Origin: Rachycentron canadum
Lineage: Eukaryota; Chordata; Actinopteri; Carangiformes; Rachycentridae
Assembly: GCA_038496675.1 (NCBI GenBank)
Contig: CM076651.1
Location: 9,563,750 to 9,627,749 of the forward strand
Direction: 5' to 3'
DNA length: 64,000 nucleotides
The notes beneath the pieces were generated by a model that was not told the DNA's origin, ran no database searches, and was given only the letters and a program-made list of their open reading frames with translations. Both the position numbers and the translations under genes were made by a program. Below, piece after piece: positions 10,720 to 23,900 of the stretch (positions within the stretch are counted from its first letter, which is position 1; each line of letters opens with the position of its first letter).

Positions 10720-13700
10720 CTGGGGAAAGAAAAAAGTAATTGAGACAGAGATAATGTTTATGGCTTCAAGATATTGCCTGAAAGAAGAATACCTCGAAAT
10801 AAACAGAAAGGCACGCTCAGCACTGCGCTGTGTTCTCCCAATAGAGCAACAAGGCAGCGCGCTGATGAGACTAGCAGTCATTTTTGTGCTTCCTGCGCAT
10901 TGATGGTGAGGATCTGGTTATCGTTCTGACCTAATTAGCACAACAAGCAGCTCTTACAGAGGACTGACCTTTGAAAACAGAGCTATTAGTACAGCAAAGA
11001 GATACTGACACACTGTTAACAGCCCCACTAAAAGGTGCTGAACATGAACAAGTCAGTATGCGCAGTGTTCAAAGCTTTCCACATCATTATGGTTTCAAAT
11101 GACCATATTCAATCTGGAGTTTTTCTTTTTCTTTGCCGATGTTAAATGTCAGTGAGGTCTGAGCATATTATTCTGCTGTGAGCTGCACTTTTAGCCCTCT
11201 AATCTACTATTTGTTGTATTTTTCAATCCAAAGCTGTATGTCTGACTACTCACTGTCTTGTGTTTGTAAACATACTGGTAGGGGGTGACACTGTGAGCCT
11301 TCAGCCATGTCCTGCTCATATCCCTGCCAGAGTTACTTGGACAAGTGCACTGGGTGAAAGTTACCTCATTAATCCCAGTTTCTGTGAAACGCTCATACCA
11401 ACATTTTACATACATATCGAGCAGCTAATGACATGGACCAAAACACACACACAATATTCATGATATTGCATTCAACAGGGACATAGAAAAGAGGAGAGTA
11501 ATTTAACCTGTATCCTCTGTGAGTGTTCACAGGTAATAAATGACAGCATTTAATAAAAAAGGTTTTCATTTCAAGGTGATTTGTAAAACCTATTGATTCT
11601 TGTGTGGGTAGTTATTATGTAACAAAAGATTTACATGGTTGTGTGTGTGTCTACTCCATCCCAGTGGACTCTGCACTGTATAGAGAAAAACAGCAGGTGC
11701 TGGATGAACTCTACTTGTCTGCTTGTGGATAAATATTTCTCTTTTAAATGATGAGAACACATCTGAAAATCCTCTTGGATCTACTGTTCAGCAAAGCGAT
11801 GCCTGGCTACTCCAGCGCCGTTGCTGAAGACTCGGTCACGTCAGGGGCGAAACCTTTTTGGTTTCTGTGAATGCAAAATAATCAACAACTGCGCTGGCAG
11901 TCTTTTCTTCAACTCTAAAGCTTTCCCCTTTTTCTCACAGCCCACCCCGCAGCTGCAGAAAGCATAGTTTGTCAGAGATTAATCAAACCACAGAGCTGGT
12001 ACAAGCTGTCTTCCCTCTGCTCCAGGGATAGAGACAAAAAGAGAGACTAGAAGCTGCACCCTCTAATTTGCTACAGGGCAGGCTACAGTTGCATTACACT
12101 GTCTTTAGGAGATTCATAACAATCAGCTGGCATGGTTAAAGTGATGTATGAGGGGAAGTACAAGCTGAACCATAGGTGTGGTTTGTGGGGGTTGAAAAAG
12201 AGCATATACTCCTGTTCCATTACTTATTTTGATGAGGCCACCTCCCCCAACTTTCTGCTATTACTACTGGACAAGCCATGTTTAATTCACTTAATAAGTT
12301 TTTGTCTTCTTGGACATGGATGTCACTGGCCAAGTTCTTCTTCTGTTGGCGTAACTTTCGGTGTAGATTTTATAATTTGGCATAGCTTCATGTGAACACT
12401 GCAGAGACATCCACAACATCCAGAAAACCTTCAAAGAAAATGTCTCTGGGGGCTTTTCTCCAAATCCTTTTCACTCAGAGCCATAATGCCCCTGGTTCAA
12501 CTCATATTAAACAGCTCTTCAAAACATGTTTCCCTTCATTCCACGGGAAAAGCAATGTGGTGTGGTGTAATGCCCTTGTGACTGTGATTTGTGCCAAACG
12601 CCACAAATGGCACACTGTCATGACGTGTCAGGGTCAGCCATTCTGCTCTCAAACACTAACACAGGCTTTTCAAAGACAGCCCTTTATCCCCGAGTCAACA
12701 ACCCACAGTGAAATAATGCTTGTTGTGAGATCACAGGTTGGAAACGTGTAGTCAATATGTCTAGAAACAGAAGATGAATTTTCTCCAAAATTCACCAACA
12801 AACATAATGAACTTTTATCATGTGTAGTGTTGTGTACACCCTAGACCACAAACTCAGTCAGTCCAAACATTTTGTCAGGATTAATCCTGCTGTCTACTCA
12901 TATCATATGGCTGAGAACATGGGACAATGACTAATCACAGCAGAGGAGACATGAAGAACAAAAAGATAGTGAATATAGGACATGGTATGTCACATTGTAC
13001 GGTCACATGAGGTAAAAAAAAAAGCACACGTGCAAGCTAATCAGGCTTTCATTTGGATAATAGGTCAACTTGAAAAACACGGAAGATAACACAGAACATT
13101 TGCATATTTGCACTGACTTTGGTTTCCCCATTTTAAAAACAGTGCTTGTCAGTCACTCAGCCATTACAGATCTATTGTTAATCAGCACAATCTAAAAGAA
13201 GGGTTGTCATTACGGCAATCGTTCTCTACTGGTCCCAGGTTTCAATTATTATTTTGGGAAAGTGAGGAGAGGGCGAGGGGGAGAATGTGAGCAGGTGGGC
13301 AGGGAGTAATGAGAGATAGAAAAGTTTTTTGAATGTGTAATAACTCCTATTTATGCATCAGAGTGGGACATCAAATCATTTATTCTTAGAGAAACCCTTG
13401 AACTGATTAATGTTGCACTGATAAATTAATATGCACTTAAATGATTCTATTAGATTGATGAATACTTTAATAATATATTAAATATTCACATATACAACTT
13501 CTCTACCTTTGAATATAATATTTTTGATTTAAAAAAAAAAACAACTTAAATTGAATTAAAAAGCACAGTAAAAGAACATAACAGATAAGCCACAAGCCAA
13601 GTAGACTGAGTGATAAAACTGAATCTGGTTACAACATGTGGGAAATGCAGGAATCACTTTCAGATTTTACTGACTGTGGAATGTAGTGGGGTAACTGGGC

Positions 13701-16140
13701 TGAAAATGATTAGTCCAAGCAGGATAGAGATTTAAACTGGTGCCGATTCATGCAGTGCTTTAAAAACATTGTTCTTTAAATCCACAGCTCACAAGTGCAT
13801 ATAATTGTGCCCCATTATAAATAGGTACCTATATGTCTGTCCTATGCAACTGGGAAGGCTGGAACTTCTAAATTCCAGAGATTTAATTCAAATCTCACAC
13901 CTAACTAAACCACAAAAACAGACGTTTCTTTGTGGATTCAAAGACCAACTTAAGTTTTGGCTGAGTTCCAAGCAAAAGAAATGAACTCACCTAATCCTAA
14001 ACTTTTCCCACATTGTCACACTGACTGATTACAGTTAGCTAATACCAACATGTCAGTTATTGAGAGATGACTGTTTTGTACCACTAACCTTTGGCCCTGA
14101 CATGTGGAAAATTCTTTGCAGCAGCAACGCATGGCACCACTTATGACATGGTGAGATACTGTGTTTATCATTTAGTTAATTGAACTTGCTGCTGTTCAGC
14201 AGCATGATGAAAAAGCAAATGATCTTCCATCTGGAACTGCATGGGTGTGTGTTTCCCTATGTTTTTTTTTTTCCTTATACATCAGCACTTCCTTGCTCTT
14301 CATCCATCATGTCCTATCAGCAGCCTCCTTCTCTCACTCACCTCAAGTTCTGGCCCTTCTCCAGATGAGGATCGACCGAAGTGTAAATCTAATTTCCATG
14401 ATTCTCTGTAGGGCCTTTAGTTTTACAGCCTTACACAGTGCAAAGTAAACATGGCTGTTTCAGATTGTGCTCTATCTGGCAGAAGTGTGCAGCGTATAAC
14501 CTACTGATATCAATGAAAAAGACAAAAGGACATGTTCAAGAATGTGCTATAGAGCTGTGTTGAAATCTGACACAGAATCTCATTAGTTTTAGATTTCATT
14601 GTAACAGAGGCACATACATTAAAAGCCTGGTGAAAGTCTGCATATAGGATCTTCACAACACAACCATGGACTCCATTCTCACTGACCAGGCGACACATTG
14701 TAAATGAGAGCAATTGCTCATTTTATCGAGCGTACGGGTATTACATTCTGCATCTGTTGGCTGAGCTCCGACAATCACAAAGAAGTACCAGCCCGCGAGG
14801 GTCACTCTCTTGCCTCCTCCTTCCTTCTTCCCCAAACACACACACATACACACCCATCTGAAATTAAATGGTGCCAGTAAAACAGCAACTATGGCGATGA
14901 CACAGTGAAGGCCATTTCCTTGCCCTGTAAAACTGTATGCAGCTCTGGGCCGCTGTATATTGCAATTACTTGTCAAATGGCAACTTCAATCGTCACATAA
15001 TAAAACTCAATAAACACTCCTTGTCCTGCATCAACCAAGTAGTGGCATGCGGTAGGATGACATTAAGTAAAAGTAAAACTATGTGTATGTGCATGTGTTT
15101 GTGTGTGCATTTTGGCCGGTGAAGTGGAAACAAGGGAGGGCATTCATTATTTATAAGGTCATTCAGGTGCCAACAATGCTTCACTCCTCAACTGAACTGA
15201 CTGTCATCTGACCCAGCATGCCTGCAACAGACATGAAGATCTATGTTGAAATGTTTTTTCCTCTATTGATTTGTTTCAAAGACACAATTAGTTGCGTTCA
15301 GCAACTGTACAGCTTCTATACTACAACATGATCATCTTCCATTAAAATGCAGCAATGGCTTTGACAAAGCCCAACAGCTTTAGAAATTATTGCATGACTG
15401 CTCCATTACATTCATTTGTATTTGCCCAATGCTCATTGTGTCCACCTCCATGCACTTTGGCACTTTTTGGATTTCTCTGTGATTGTATATCTATGACTCT
15501 TTGTGTTACTTATTTTACACATCCCCCCACTCCCCTCTGCTCTGTTTTCAATAAAGCAAGAATGATAATTTGTTGAGAATTACTGCATCCTGGCTACTCC
15601 ACTGGCCTGTCTTTCATTTAGTGGGCAACCCACAATTTACCATATTAAATTCTATTTCAAACAGCGATGTTACACACCAGGATGGCACAATACACTATTT
15701 TATATTTTTTCCTTATATATTAAAAAAAAAAAAAAAAAAAATTCAAATGTTATACCCCAGTTCTGTTTCTCCTGCTGATGTTCACCATTTTCCTATGTTT
15801 GCTACTGCACCTCACCTGCAGGCTGCAGCTCCAACACACTGAGCTGCAAAGTGGTTTCTGATGTAGATGAGGAGAAGACGGGAGCAGCCTCCTGAACACA
15901 GTAAAGGATTGCACCTGCAGTATTTATATTATGGCGCACAATAACAATGATAATATTATTTTTTTATTTTTAATAAGAAAATTGTCCTGTGCATGCGTCT
16001 GCTAAGCTCTGAGTGGGAGACACGTGGTTGATCTAAAGGGCGTCTTTTTTCCCCCCTGTAATCAGATGATTTGTCATTTATTGCATAAACTCCAAACATT
16101 TGTTGGTCTTTTCGTGTGAGATATGTGTTGCTCCAACAGT
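10720..16140. other. Non-coding stretch between ninj1 exon and wnk2 promoter
   Basis: No frame with convincing homology on either strand. It should contain the ninj1 5' end. Strong minus-strand donors occur at 14333 (CTTGAG|GTGAGT) and 15815 (CTGCAG|GTGAGG), but no start codon is in phase with them, so at most they end untranslated exons. AT-rich, with poly(A)/poly(T) runs at 13531 and 15722. Confidence 0.5.
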
Positions 16141-16813
16141 ATAGGCTTTCTGTAGGGTCCCGTCGCGCTGTGTGATTGGACGATTAGCTCCAGTCGTTAC
16201 CAGGGGCGTGGACCCGAGCGAACTGAATGGGAAACACATTTGTGCGCCTCGCCGGTGCATTAACCTAAAGGAGAGAGACGATGACAAGCGAGAACAGCAG
16301 CGCACGAAGATTAATTTCTGAGGCAAGTTAAAATTACCGGTGTCTTGAAGCTGCCCGACCACTCTTTAACTACAAGCTCCGCATACGGCAGCCGCGAAGA
16401 AACGGCGGAGGGACTCGGCATCGTCAGCTGCTGTATCTGCAGCCGAGGAGAGGGATGAGAGGACTTGAAAGGGGCTAAAGAAACCGTACTCGTCTTTTTT
16501 TTTTTTTTTTTTTCAACAAAAAACAAAAACCTTGTCATCGTGGGCTCCGTGTTAAGTTAGCAAAACGGCGAGTTGAACCTGAATTTGTCGCGGTCGTTGG
16601 GCCGAGCTCCTGCCCGTGAAAATGCGGATAATATGCAGATAGGGCGTTTTTAAAGTCCACCTTTTGTCGGGGACGCTCGGCTAACGTTAACGTTAGCGAG
16701 CCTCCTCCCAACGCCGGACCTGGCAGGTTGGCGTTGTCGCTAGCTTGAGTTTAGCCGAGGTGTTGCGGTTGGTTTTCTTCGCTTTTCTTTTCTTTTTTTT
16801 TTTTTTGGACAGG
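16140..16813 (+). promoter_or_regulatory. wnk2: wnk2 promoter and untranslated exon 1
   Basis: A CpG-rich block with an inverted CCAAT box (GATTGG near 16177) and a GC box (GGGGCGTGG near 16203). It ends in a strong donor, GTAAGTG at 16814, whose partner acceptor TCTTTTGCAG ends at 17177. An 18-bp perfect palindrome made of TAACGTTA units sits at 16680-16697. The transcription start is not determined. Confidence 0.6.
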
Positions 16814-17190
16814 GTAAGTGATATCTGGTTAATGTAACTGTTGTGTGAGTGTTTAAGGACCCGCTGATATTGTCTGGACGCTGGCGGTTAATTTAACCTC
16901 AGTAAACTTAGTTTTGAAACGTCAAACTTAACGTTAACTTGTTAACTAGCTAGCTAGTCTCTGTTTCTGCCCAACGACGATATCTTTAGCTAACAATGTG
17001 TTTTTTTTTTTTTTTTTTTTTAACTCGCTTGGCTTGTCTTTTTTTTTTTCTCCATCCACCTGCTTTTATTATTGACACCTACTGCTTTAAACTAAGCCAA
17101 TGTATAGCTTTAGCATTGACGCGCATACCGACAATTGTTGGGTTTAGTTTCATTAACTGGCAACGTTTCTTTTGCAGATCTCCATATCGG

Positions 17191-17339
17191 ATGAAATCTC
17201 GTCTATGCCATCCATCCCGGTGTTGTTAGGGGCCTCTGCTGGCAAACTGCGTCACCGAGTGGGCGCTGCAGGTATCCATCTCTAAATCTGCGTGTTGGGA
17301 CGTCTAGCCATGGCACGACCGATCTGGAGACCAAAGTGA
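17191..17339 (+). promoter_or_regulatory. wnk2: Three short uORFs in the wnk2 leader
   Basis: Upstream ATGs in the second leader exon open frames at 17191-17229 (12 codons), 17205-17285 (26 codons) and 17310-17339 (9 codons). The third starts in a strong context (GCCATGG). All end before the main start at 17358, so they could reduce or regulate translation of the kinase. Confidence 0.6.
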
Positions 17340-17357
17340 CTGAACTTTTAAATCATC

Positions 17358-17984
17358 ATGGAGCCGGAGTCTAATTCAAACTCCGGCGCCCACCAAGAAC
17401 TGAAATATCCATCTGTACCCAACTCTCAGTGTGAACTGGCCATGGGTGATGGAAATATCAGTCTGGTGGACGCAGTGGTGAGAGGTGGGAGTGACCCCAG
17501 TGCATACCCCTCATCCAGCTATCAAAGGAATGTGCATCAGAGATTCATCAGGAGAAGTCTGTGGTTTTCAGACACAGATGAGCAGGCCTTTGAAGCACCT
17601 GAATGTGATGACAGGAGTAAGATCCTAAACATAAACCTGCGAACAATAGTGGACAGGACTCGGGGGACTAGTGGGGTAAAAGAGGGTTCCAGCACTGAAA
17701 GTCAAGGTGGACAAAAAGACAGTGCAACAGAGAGCGCCAGTGCGGACGAGGAGAAGGAAAAAGGTGGAGATGCATTAAATGCTACATGCAGTGATGGTGC
17801 TAAAACTGCGATCAAGGCGGCCAGTGAGGAGAATGAGGAGGAGGCAGAGATGAAAGCAGTGTCCACATCTCCAGGAGGAAGGTTCCTCAAATTCGACATT
17901 GAGCTGGGGAGGGGGTCCTTCAAGACTGTCTATAAGGGCCTGGATACTGAGACCTGGGTGGAGGTTGCATGGTGTGAACTGCAG
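17358..17984 (+). CDS. wnk2: wnk2 coding exon 1
   Basis: 209 codons, donor GTAAAG. It encodes the low-complexity acidic N-terminus and kinase subdomains I-II, ending in VEVAWCELQ directly after the WNK-specific Cys206. Confidence 0.92.
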
Positions 17985-20900
17985 GTAAAGTACTAAAGCT
18001 GTCCAACTGATTTACAGTCTGTCACTGATTCAGCAGTCACATACTGCTACAAACTATAAAAATAGACCTTTTCCTAATTCTTACACATGATGGGCATGGA
18101 AGACACTTGAAACAAGACAGAAGACAATTGATACAACACCGTAGTTTTGTTTTAGAAACTTATTGCAATAAACATCTTCATATTTTGTTGTCTACAAGAA
18201 AATACATGCAGGGAGTTTTTCAGTGATTTATGTGAGTGCAGGATTGCCTGACTCTCACAGGAAGCCCATTCTCTATGCTTTGTGTCAGTGAAGGTTCATG
18301 CATCATGATAGTATAGTGGTGATGTCTTTAGGGAGCTGTCAATCAGACGGAGTCTCACAAGGGAGTCTGCTAAGTTGCTAATGGGTTACCACTAAATTTT
18401 AAATGGTTTACACAGGAAAGGTGATTGACAAGTGCTTGCTGCTGATGTGGAGATGCATGCCCCCACTGATGTATAGTGATCAGCAGTTTTGCCAATGCAT
18501 AAGGAGAGTCTATCTTGTCTTGCATTACACAGCCACGAGAAAATCACCAGCTTAGACGGTGCAAAGGTATTAACTAATTATTTCCGTCCTTTGTAGACTG
18601 CAGTAGGGATTATCTCTCTCTCTCCCTCTTTTGGATTTAAGGGGGACTACAGTAAGCATGACTGACCCCCCCAAAGAAAGAAAACTTGTACTGTGATTTG
18701 TTATTCTTTTACCATTCAGATTAAAACAGTTAAGGATTTATTTCACATGAGCCGTCCTTCATTTTGTTCTAGTCATTTGCCCAGCTAATAATGTAATGAC
18801 ACAGAGCACAGTTATTGGAGTGGACGTTGCAGGGGATTCTTGTGCGCTCTGTCCCAGCAATGTATCTGTATGCTATGAGCTGAGCTACTCCCTGCCTCCC
18901 TTCCTCTGTGCAACAGGAGGTAGGCAGACAGGAAGCAGCTGAAGTGTGTTGGAGCCTGCTGGGAAGTGTGTGGTGGTCCTGCGGCCTCAGTGAATACTTA
19001 CCTTAGGATCCTGAAAATGTGCTGCGTCAGTAGACCTGAGACACTAAAGAATGCAACTGCTTGATGTATTGAAAAGGACTAAACTTGTTTTGTGTCGCAA
19101 GACAGTGATGCAGCTCATCAGTGGAACAGGTTTTGAAGATAACATGCCAATGGCTAGGAATGGGTAGAGATACATTAGTGCTGAGAGACACTGATTTTGT
19201 TTGGATGATGAAGACATACAAACTGGTAGTAACAGTGAGCAATCCCACATCTCCCTCAACCTGACAGCACTGATCTGCTGTTGGACTCAGTTGATGGCTT
19301 GTGGAAGAGGAAACAATCTAATGGATATTAATCAAAATACAAATGATCTTTCCTCACAATATTGTTTTGTAGCTTCTATAAAAACTGTTAATTTCAGAAG
19401 CATTTATTGAACCTTTGTGTTACTGAGTCAATAAGGTGGGGCCTTCTTAAAATGAGTAAAAGTGTTGTAACAGTGTGATCTCATGTTTATAAATTCTCTG
19501 TAAATACTTTATTTAAGGTTCAGCAGTTTAGGACAGGATTGTTCACCCATTAAAGTTGTGCAGAGTTAGACCCATAAAGTTTGGCAGAAATGTAAATGCA
19601 AAATTTTATATAAACTAGTCATTTTTAACGCTTCAACTAACAGTCATCAACACCAATCAATGAGTCCATTGTTTGATCTGTAAAATATCTTAAAGGTGAA
19701 AATTAGTTCTCAGGATCTAAGGTGTTGTCCACAGTTGACAGCTGCACTCACTGTTGATTTGATTAATTGTTCCATTGGGAGAGAATTCATTGGTAACTGT
19801 TTTGATGAGCATTTTATTGTTAAAACGGGTGAACATTTGTCCACTCTGGGCTCTAAAAAAATGTTGTTAGCATTTTTAATTGTATAATTGTATTTTATAT
19901 ACCAAGCAATTCATTGATTCATTGCATTATTATGTGCTGGAGTAAACTGAACACATCCTAAACCTGAGACTGCGACTGGTCTGATCCAAGAATGCCCACA
20001 TACTAGATCATCTCAGTGATTAGCAGCTCAGTGGAAGTACAGGTATAAACTAGTCTTAGTCTTTTGAGCCAAAATAGTTAAGATTTTATGCCTGTGTTAC
20101 GCATGTTTAATCTTTACTGTTGCATGTAGGCAATGGCAGCTTTGCATTTCTTAGTGAATTATGGTAGAAAACAGCAGAATATAGATGTTAGATGGAGCAA
20201 AAGAGATATGACTGTGATTTTCCACTGTTTTTCCTGCTTGCAGTGGTCACATGCCTTTCTTGCCTAGAAATTTTAATCTGGTCCTGTGTTTATTCTTCCT
20301 TTCCCCCCACCCTCTCTGTCTCACCCCCCTGGTCTTTCCTACCATGCCCATCTCCCCCACATCTCTGTTCTGTGCCAGGCTGCTGGCATAACACAGATGG
20401 CCATGGCTCAGGCAAGGATGTTAATCTGAGAGAAAGATGCCTGTTGTGAATTTTTTATTGTTGAGAAGAAACACTTCTTGTGCCTCTGTTTACCTTGTCT
20501 CATTCTGTCATTGCTCACTGGAATTTATTTTTTAAACTCTGGAAACTTCCCGTTTCTGCCAATTGTGGCTCTGTGTATAGATTTTTATCTCAGTGTTGAA
20601 TGCTATGTGCACACTTGGAGATACAGAGTTTACTTCTGATTTTGTGCAGGCTTCTCTGTGGTATTTGGCAACAAGCTTGTTGTTCTGTAGATTAAATCTG
20701 GTTCTCAGCTTGCAAATGGAGAGCTGGCTATGATACCATGGCATTGATATACGGCTGCCTGTCTCTGGGTATTTGCAGGAGATTTGGACATTTTTGACCC
20801 ACAAAACCTAATGAATGACACCACGAGTCACTAGGTCAGTGTCTTGGTTACAAACACTGGGTCACGGTAGATGACATTACACCATGTTATCAAATGGTAA

Positions 20901-23900
20901 TATGCTTTTACACATAACTTGTGGTTCCCTGGAATTAACATCTATAGGGCTACCAACAACCCTTCCTTGACTGCTCAAATGGAAAATGGAAAACAAAGTT
21001 GGAGAAGCCCAAGTGGGTCATTGGTTACAGCCCATTTGGCTTCAAGGGACCCAGGGATACAAGGGCAGCCAGACCCAGTGGCTGTAGCTAACAGTTCTTT
21101 ATCAGTGGACCCCATCTTCTGGCATGCCTGAGCCACTGTGTCACTCAGCCAAGTGAAGACCCTTAGGGATGAAGGACAAGTTTGTTAGAGCCACAGCAGT
21201 GTGGTCTGTGGAGTAGTAACAGACTTCTAGGTAGATGGCTAGTTAAGGGAATCTAGATCTAATGCATCAAAATATTTGCACAGAAAATATTAAACATTTT
21301 AAAAAGGCTCATTTGTTTCACGTTAACATTTTCCTGACCGATCAGTGACAGGTAATATACTACCCACCTGCATAACGTAAGTAAGTGTAAGAGGCAAACT
21401 ACAAACACAGTAAATATATTTTCCAGTTAACACCTATTTAAGTTTTAACGACAACACCTGTCCAATTATAAGGTTTTAAAAAAAATAGAATATGTGACAG
21501 AGCTGTTGTACTGAATTGCTTTAGATGGTATAGGTGAGCCTAATAAAGTGGTCAGGGAGTGTATATTTTCATGTTTAGCAAAGGACAGTTTGGACATTTG
21601 CACAAAAGCAGTTGAAGTGATTCAAGAATTGGACTGTTGTTAAATAGGGAAAAGCTCTCATCCTCATTTATTAGAGCTGAAGACATGAACAAGATTTTGC
21701 AGAAGTATAAATGCATCTATAAGAACATTTTTAGTTGCTGCATAAATTTAATGTTTTGCACAAAGCTTATATAGACAGTGTTTGACCAAGAAAGACTTCA
21801 CAATACAATGCAGTACTCCAGTATCTGTTTGGTGAAGCTCATATTGTTTATCAGGTATGTTGTTTTGTCACTTTTAAGGCCATAGCTTGTACTGTTGACA
21901 TGCAAATTTCAGTTCTGTATAATCAGTTTAGGTGAGGGTCTGTGTGTGTTTACTGTTCCTCTTTCCCAGTGCATTTTGACTGCATCTGTGTTTTCACAGT
22001 TGATAGACTTTTGTCCATATTATATATTAGTTTGCATTATATTAGACTGCAACTGACAATTATTTCCCTAATTTAAGTTTTGGTTGTCCTTGTTGTTAAG
22101 TCTAAAACAATCTAAAATTTTCAAAATCATATGATATTAAGTTAACCTATATTATTTGATTAATTGATTATTAAAATGGCTGCTGATTAATTTTCTGTCA
22201 AACAACCACTCAGCCAGTTATTGCAATGCTACATTACTATTTTTGCCACTACAGCAGCTCAGGCGGTGGATAGTTGACCTCTTTTGTCTATCTGTGCTGC
22301 TTTGTTTTGACTTAAAACACAGTAATGGTCAAACTTTTATTAAAGCTGACACATACTGCTTACAGTTTATAAGTGGTCAACATGTGAAATCTTGCATGCT
22401 GTTGCCCACTGATAGCTATGGTGTTTTCCTCAATCATACCAGTATTTAGCAAGTAACAACAAGACACACCTTTAGCACACCTACCTTCTTGTGGTCTAAC
22501 CTTGAACTGATGAAGATTTAGCTAAAAGGCCTTTGACCTCTGTTGCCCTTCCTCCATCAATAGAAAGTGTCACAACAGCTCATTAGGACTAGTAATCCCT
22601 TTTGGAATTTAAGATTGTTATTTTGTATGAATCAATCTGTAGCACTTCAGTATCCTGTTAAAGCCCCTTGCTTATGCTCTGTGGTATGAAGACAAGGTCT
22701 ACTTTTAAGACACACTCTATTTGACCTCTGCATCACTAAGCTATTTACATAATAATGAGTGAAAAACACATTGCCTCACTGTAGCACTGAGTCTTAAGTC
22801 ACTGTAATGGTAAACTGTTATTAACATTTATTTTGACAGCGGATTTCTTATATAAATCCCCTTATGTGCAACAAATGTTGCAGTGTTTTGAAGAGTTTAG
22901 ATTTAGTAATACAGCTGCTGTTATGATAATTGTGTGGCTGCCATATATGTATATTTTGTATGCCATATATCCTTCAGGGACTTTTGACTTTTGCTTATAG
23001 TAAGCAAACAGTGGTGCCAAAGGTGTGGCCTCATGAATTATATATTAAATATTCCAGGAATTCTACATGGCTCTCTAACAAATCCTGTGTTTATTGTATT
23101 TAGCTGTGTCAGAGTTGCTGATTGAAACTTAAGGTCGTAATTTTATAGTTTGTTGTTAATAGTGTGAAGTTGAACATTTCTTTGTGATACAAGGTTAAAT
23201 ACATGTAAAAAATAATGTAGATCTTTTCATTTGTGTTTCCACACATCACCATTTCATCATTTATAGGGAGACCAGTACTCTGACTCTTGAATTCATCATT
23301 GGTTTCTACTTCCTGCAGTTGTCCTGAGCTTCTGTTCCTGTGAAATCTGACAAATGTATGACATATGATATTATTGGTCAGCAGTGTTTAGCTACCATAT
23401 CCTGCTGCTGAAGTGGCAGGGTGTCACAACAACCCTCAAGTATAGCATTTTCAGTTGCAGTTGGCAGTGATGCATTGAACAGACATTGAAATTGCATTTA
23501 TCATTTATGACCTGGCCAGGTTTTGGTAAAGGTGTCATGGGAATTAAGAAACAAGGCTGCTTGGAGCTTTCCATGCAGGAAAAAGCCTTTCTTGTGTTTT
23601 GCCTTTGTGGTGTTTAGTCTGGGTCGGGGTATTATGCTGAATCAAGGCTGTCTCTCTGGCTCTGTGCCCCCACACTGCAGCGGATGATAAAATGGTCGGG
23701 GAGGCGGGGGGGTGTTGGCCTTGCCGCACAGTTCGGATCAGGACATCTTTGCCCAGCACACCACTGCTCTTTGCCTCATCTCAACTCCAACTCTCATCAC
23801 TTGTTATCTTGGGAAAGGGTCACATGTGCAAGAGCACTCACCTTCTACACTTTCACTTTCTGGCTTGCAGAAGTCCATGCTGCCCTCATTAGGCTTTAGT

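Noticed and set aside
12132..12751. Two adjacent + frames of 87 and 119 codons
   Set aside because: No recognisable family, different frames, no splice signals joining them; likely chance.
14333..14440. Minus-strand frame ending at a strong donor as ninj1 exon 1
   Set aside because: The phase-0 frame has a stop upstream and no ATG; at best an untranslated exon.
14653..14976. 107-codon minus frame
   Set aside because: Composition changes along its length, no homology, contains translated CA-repeat DNA.
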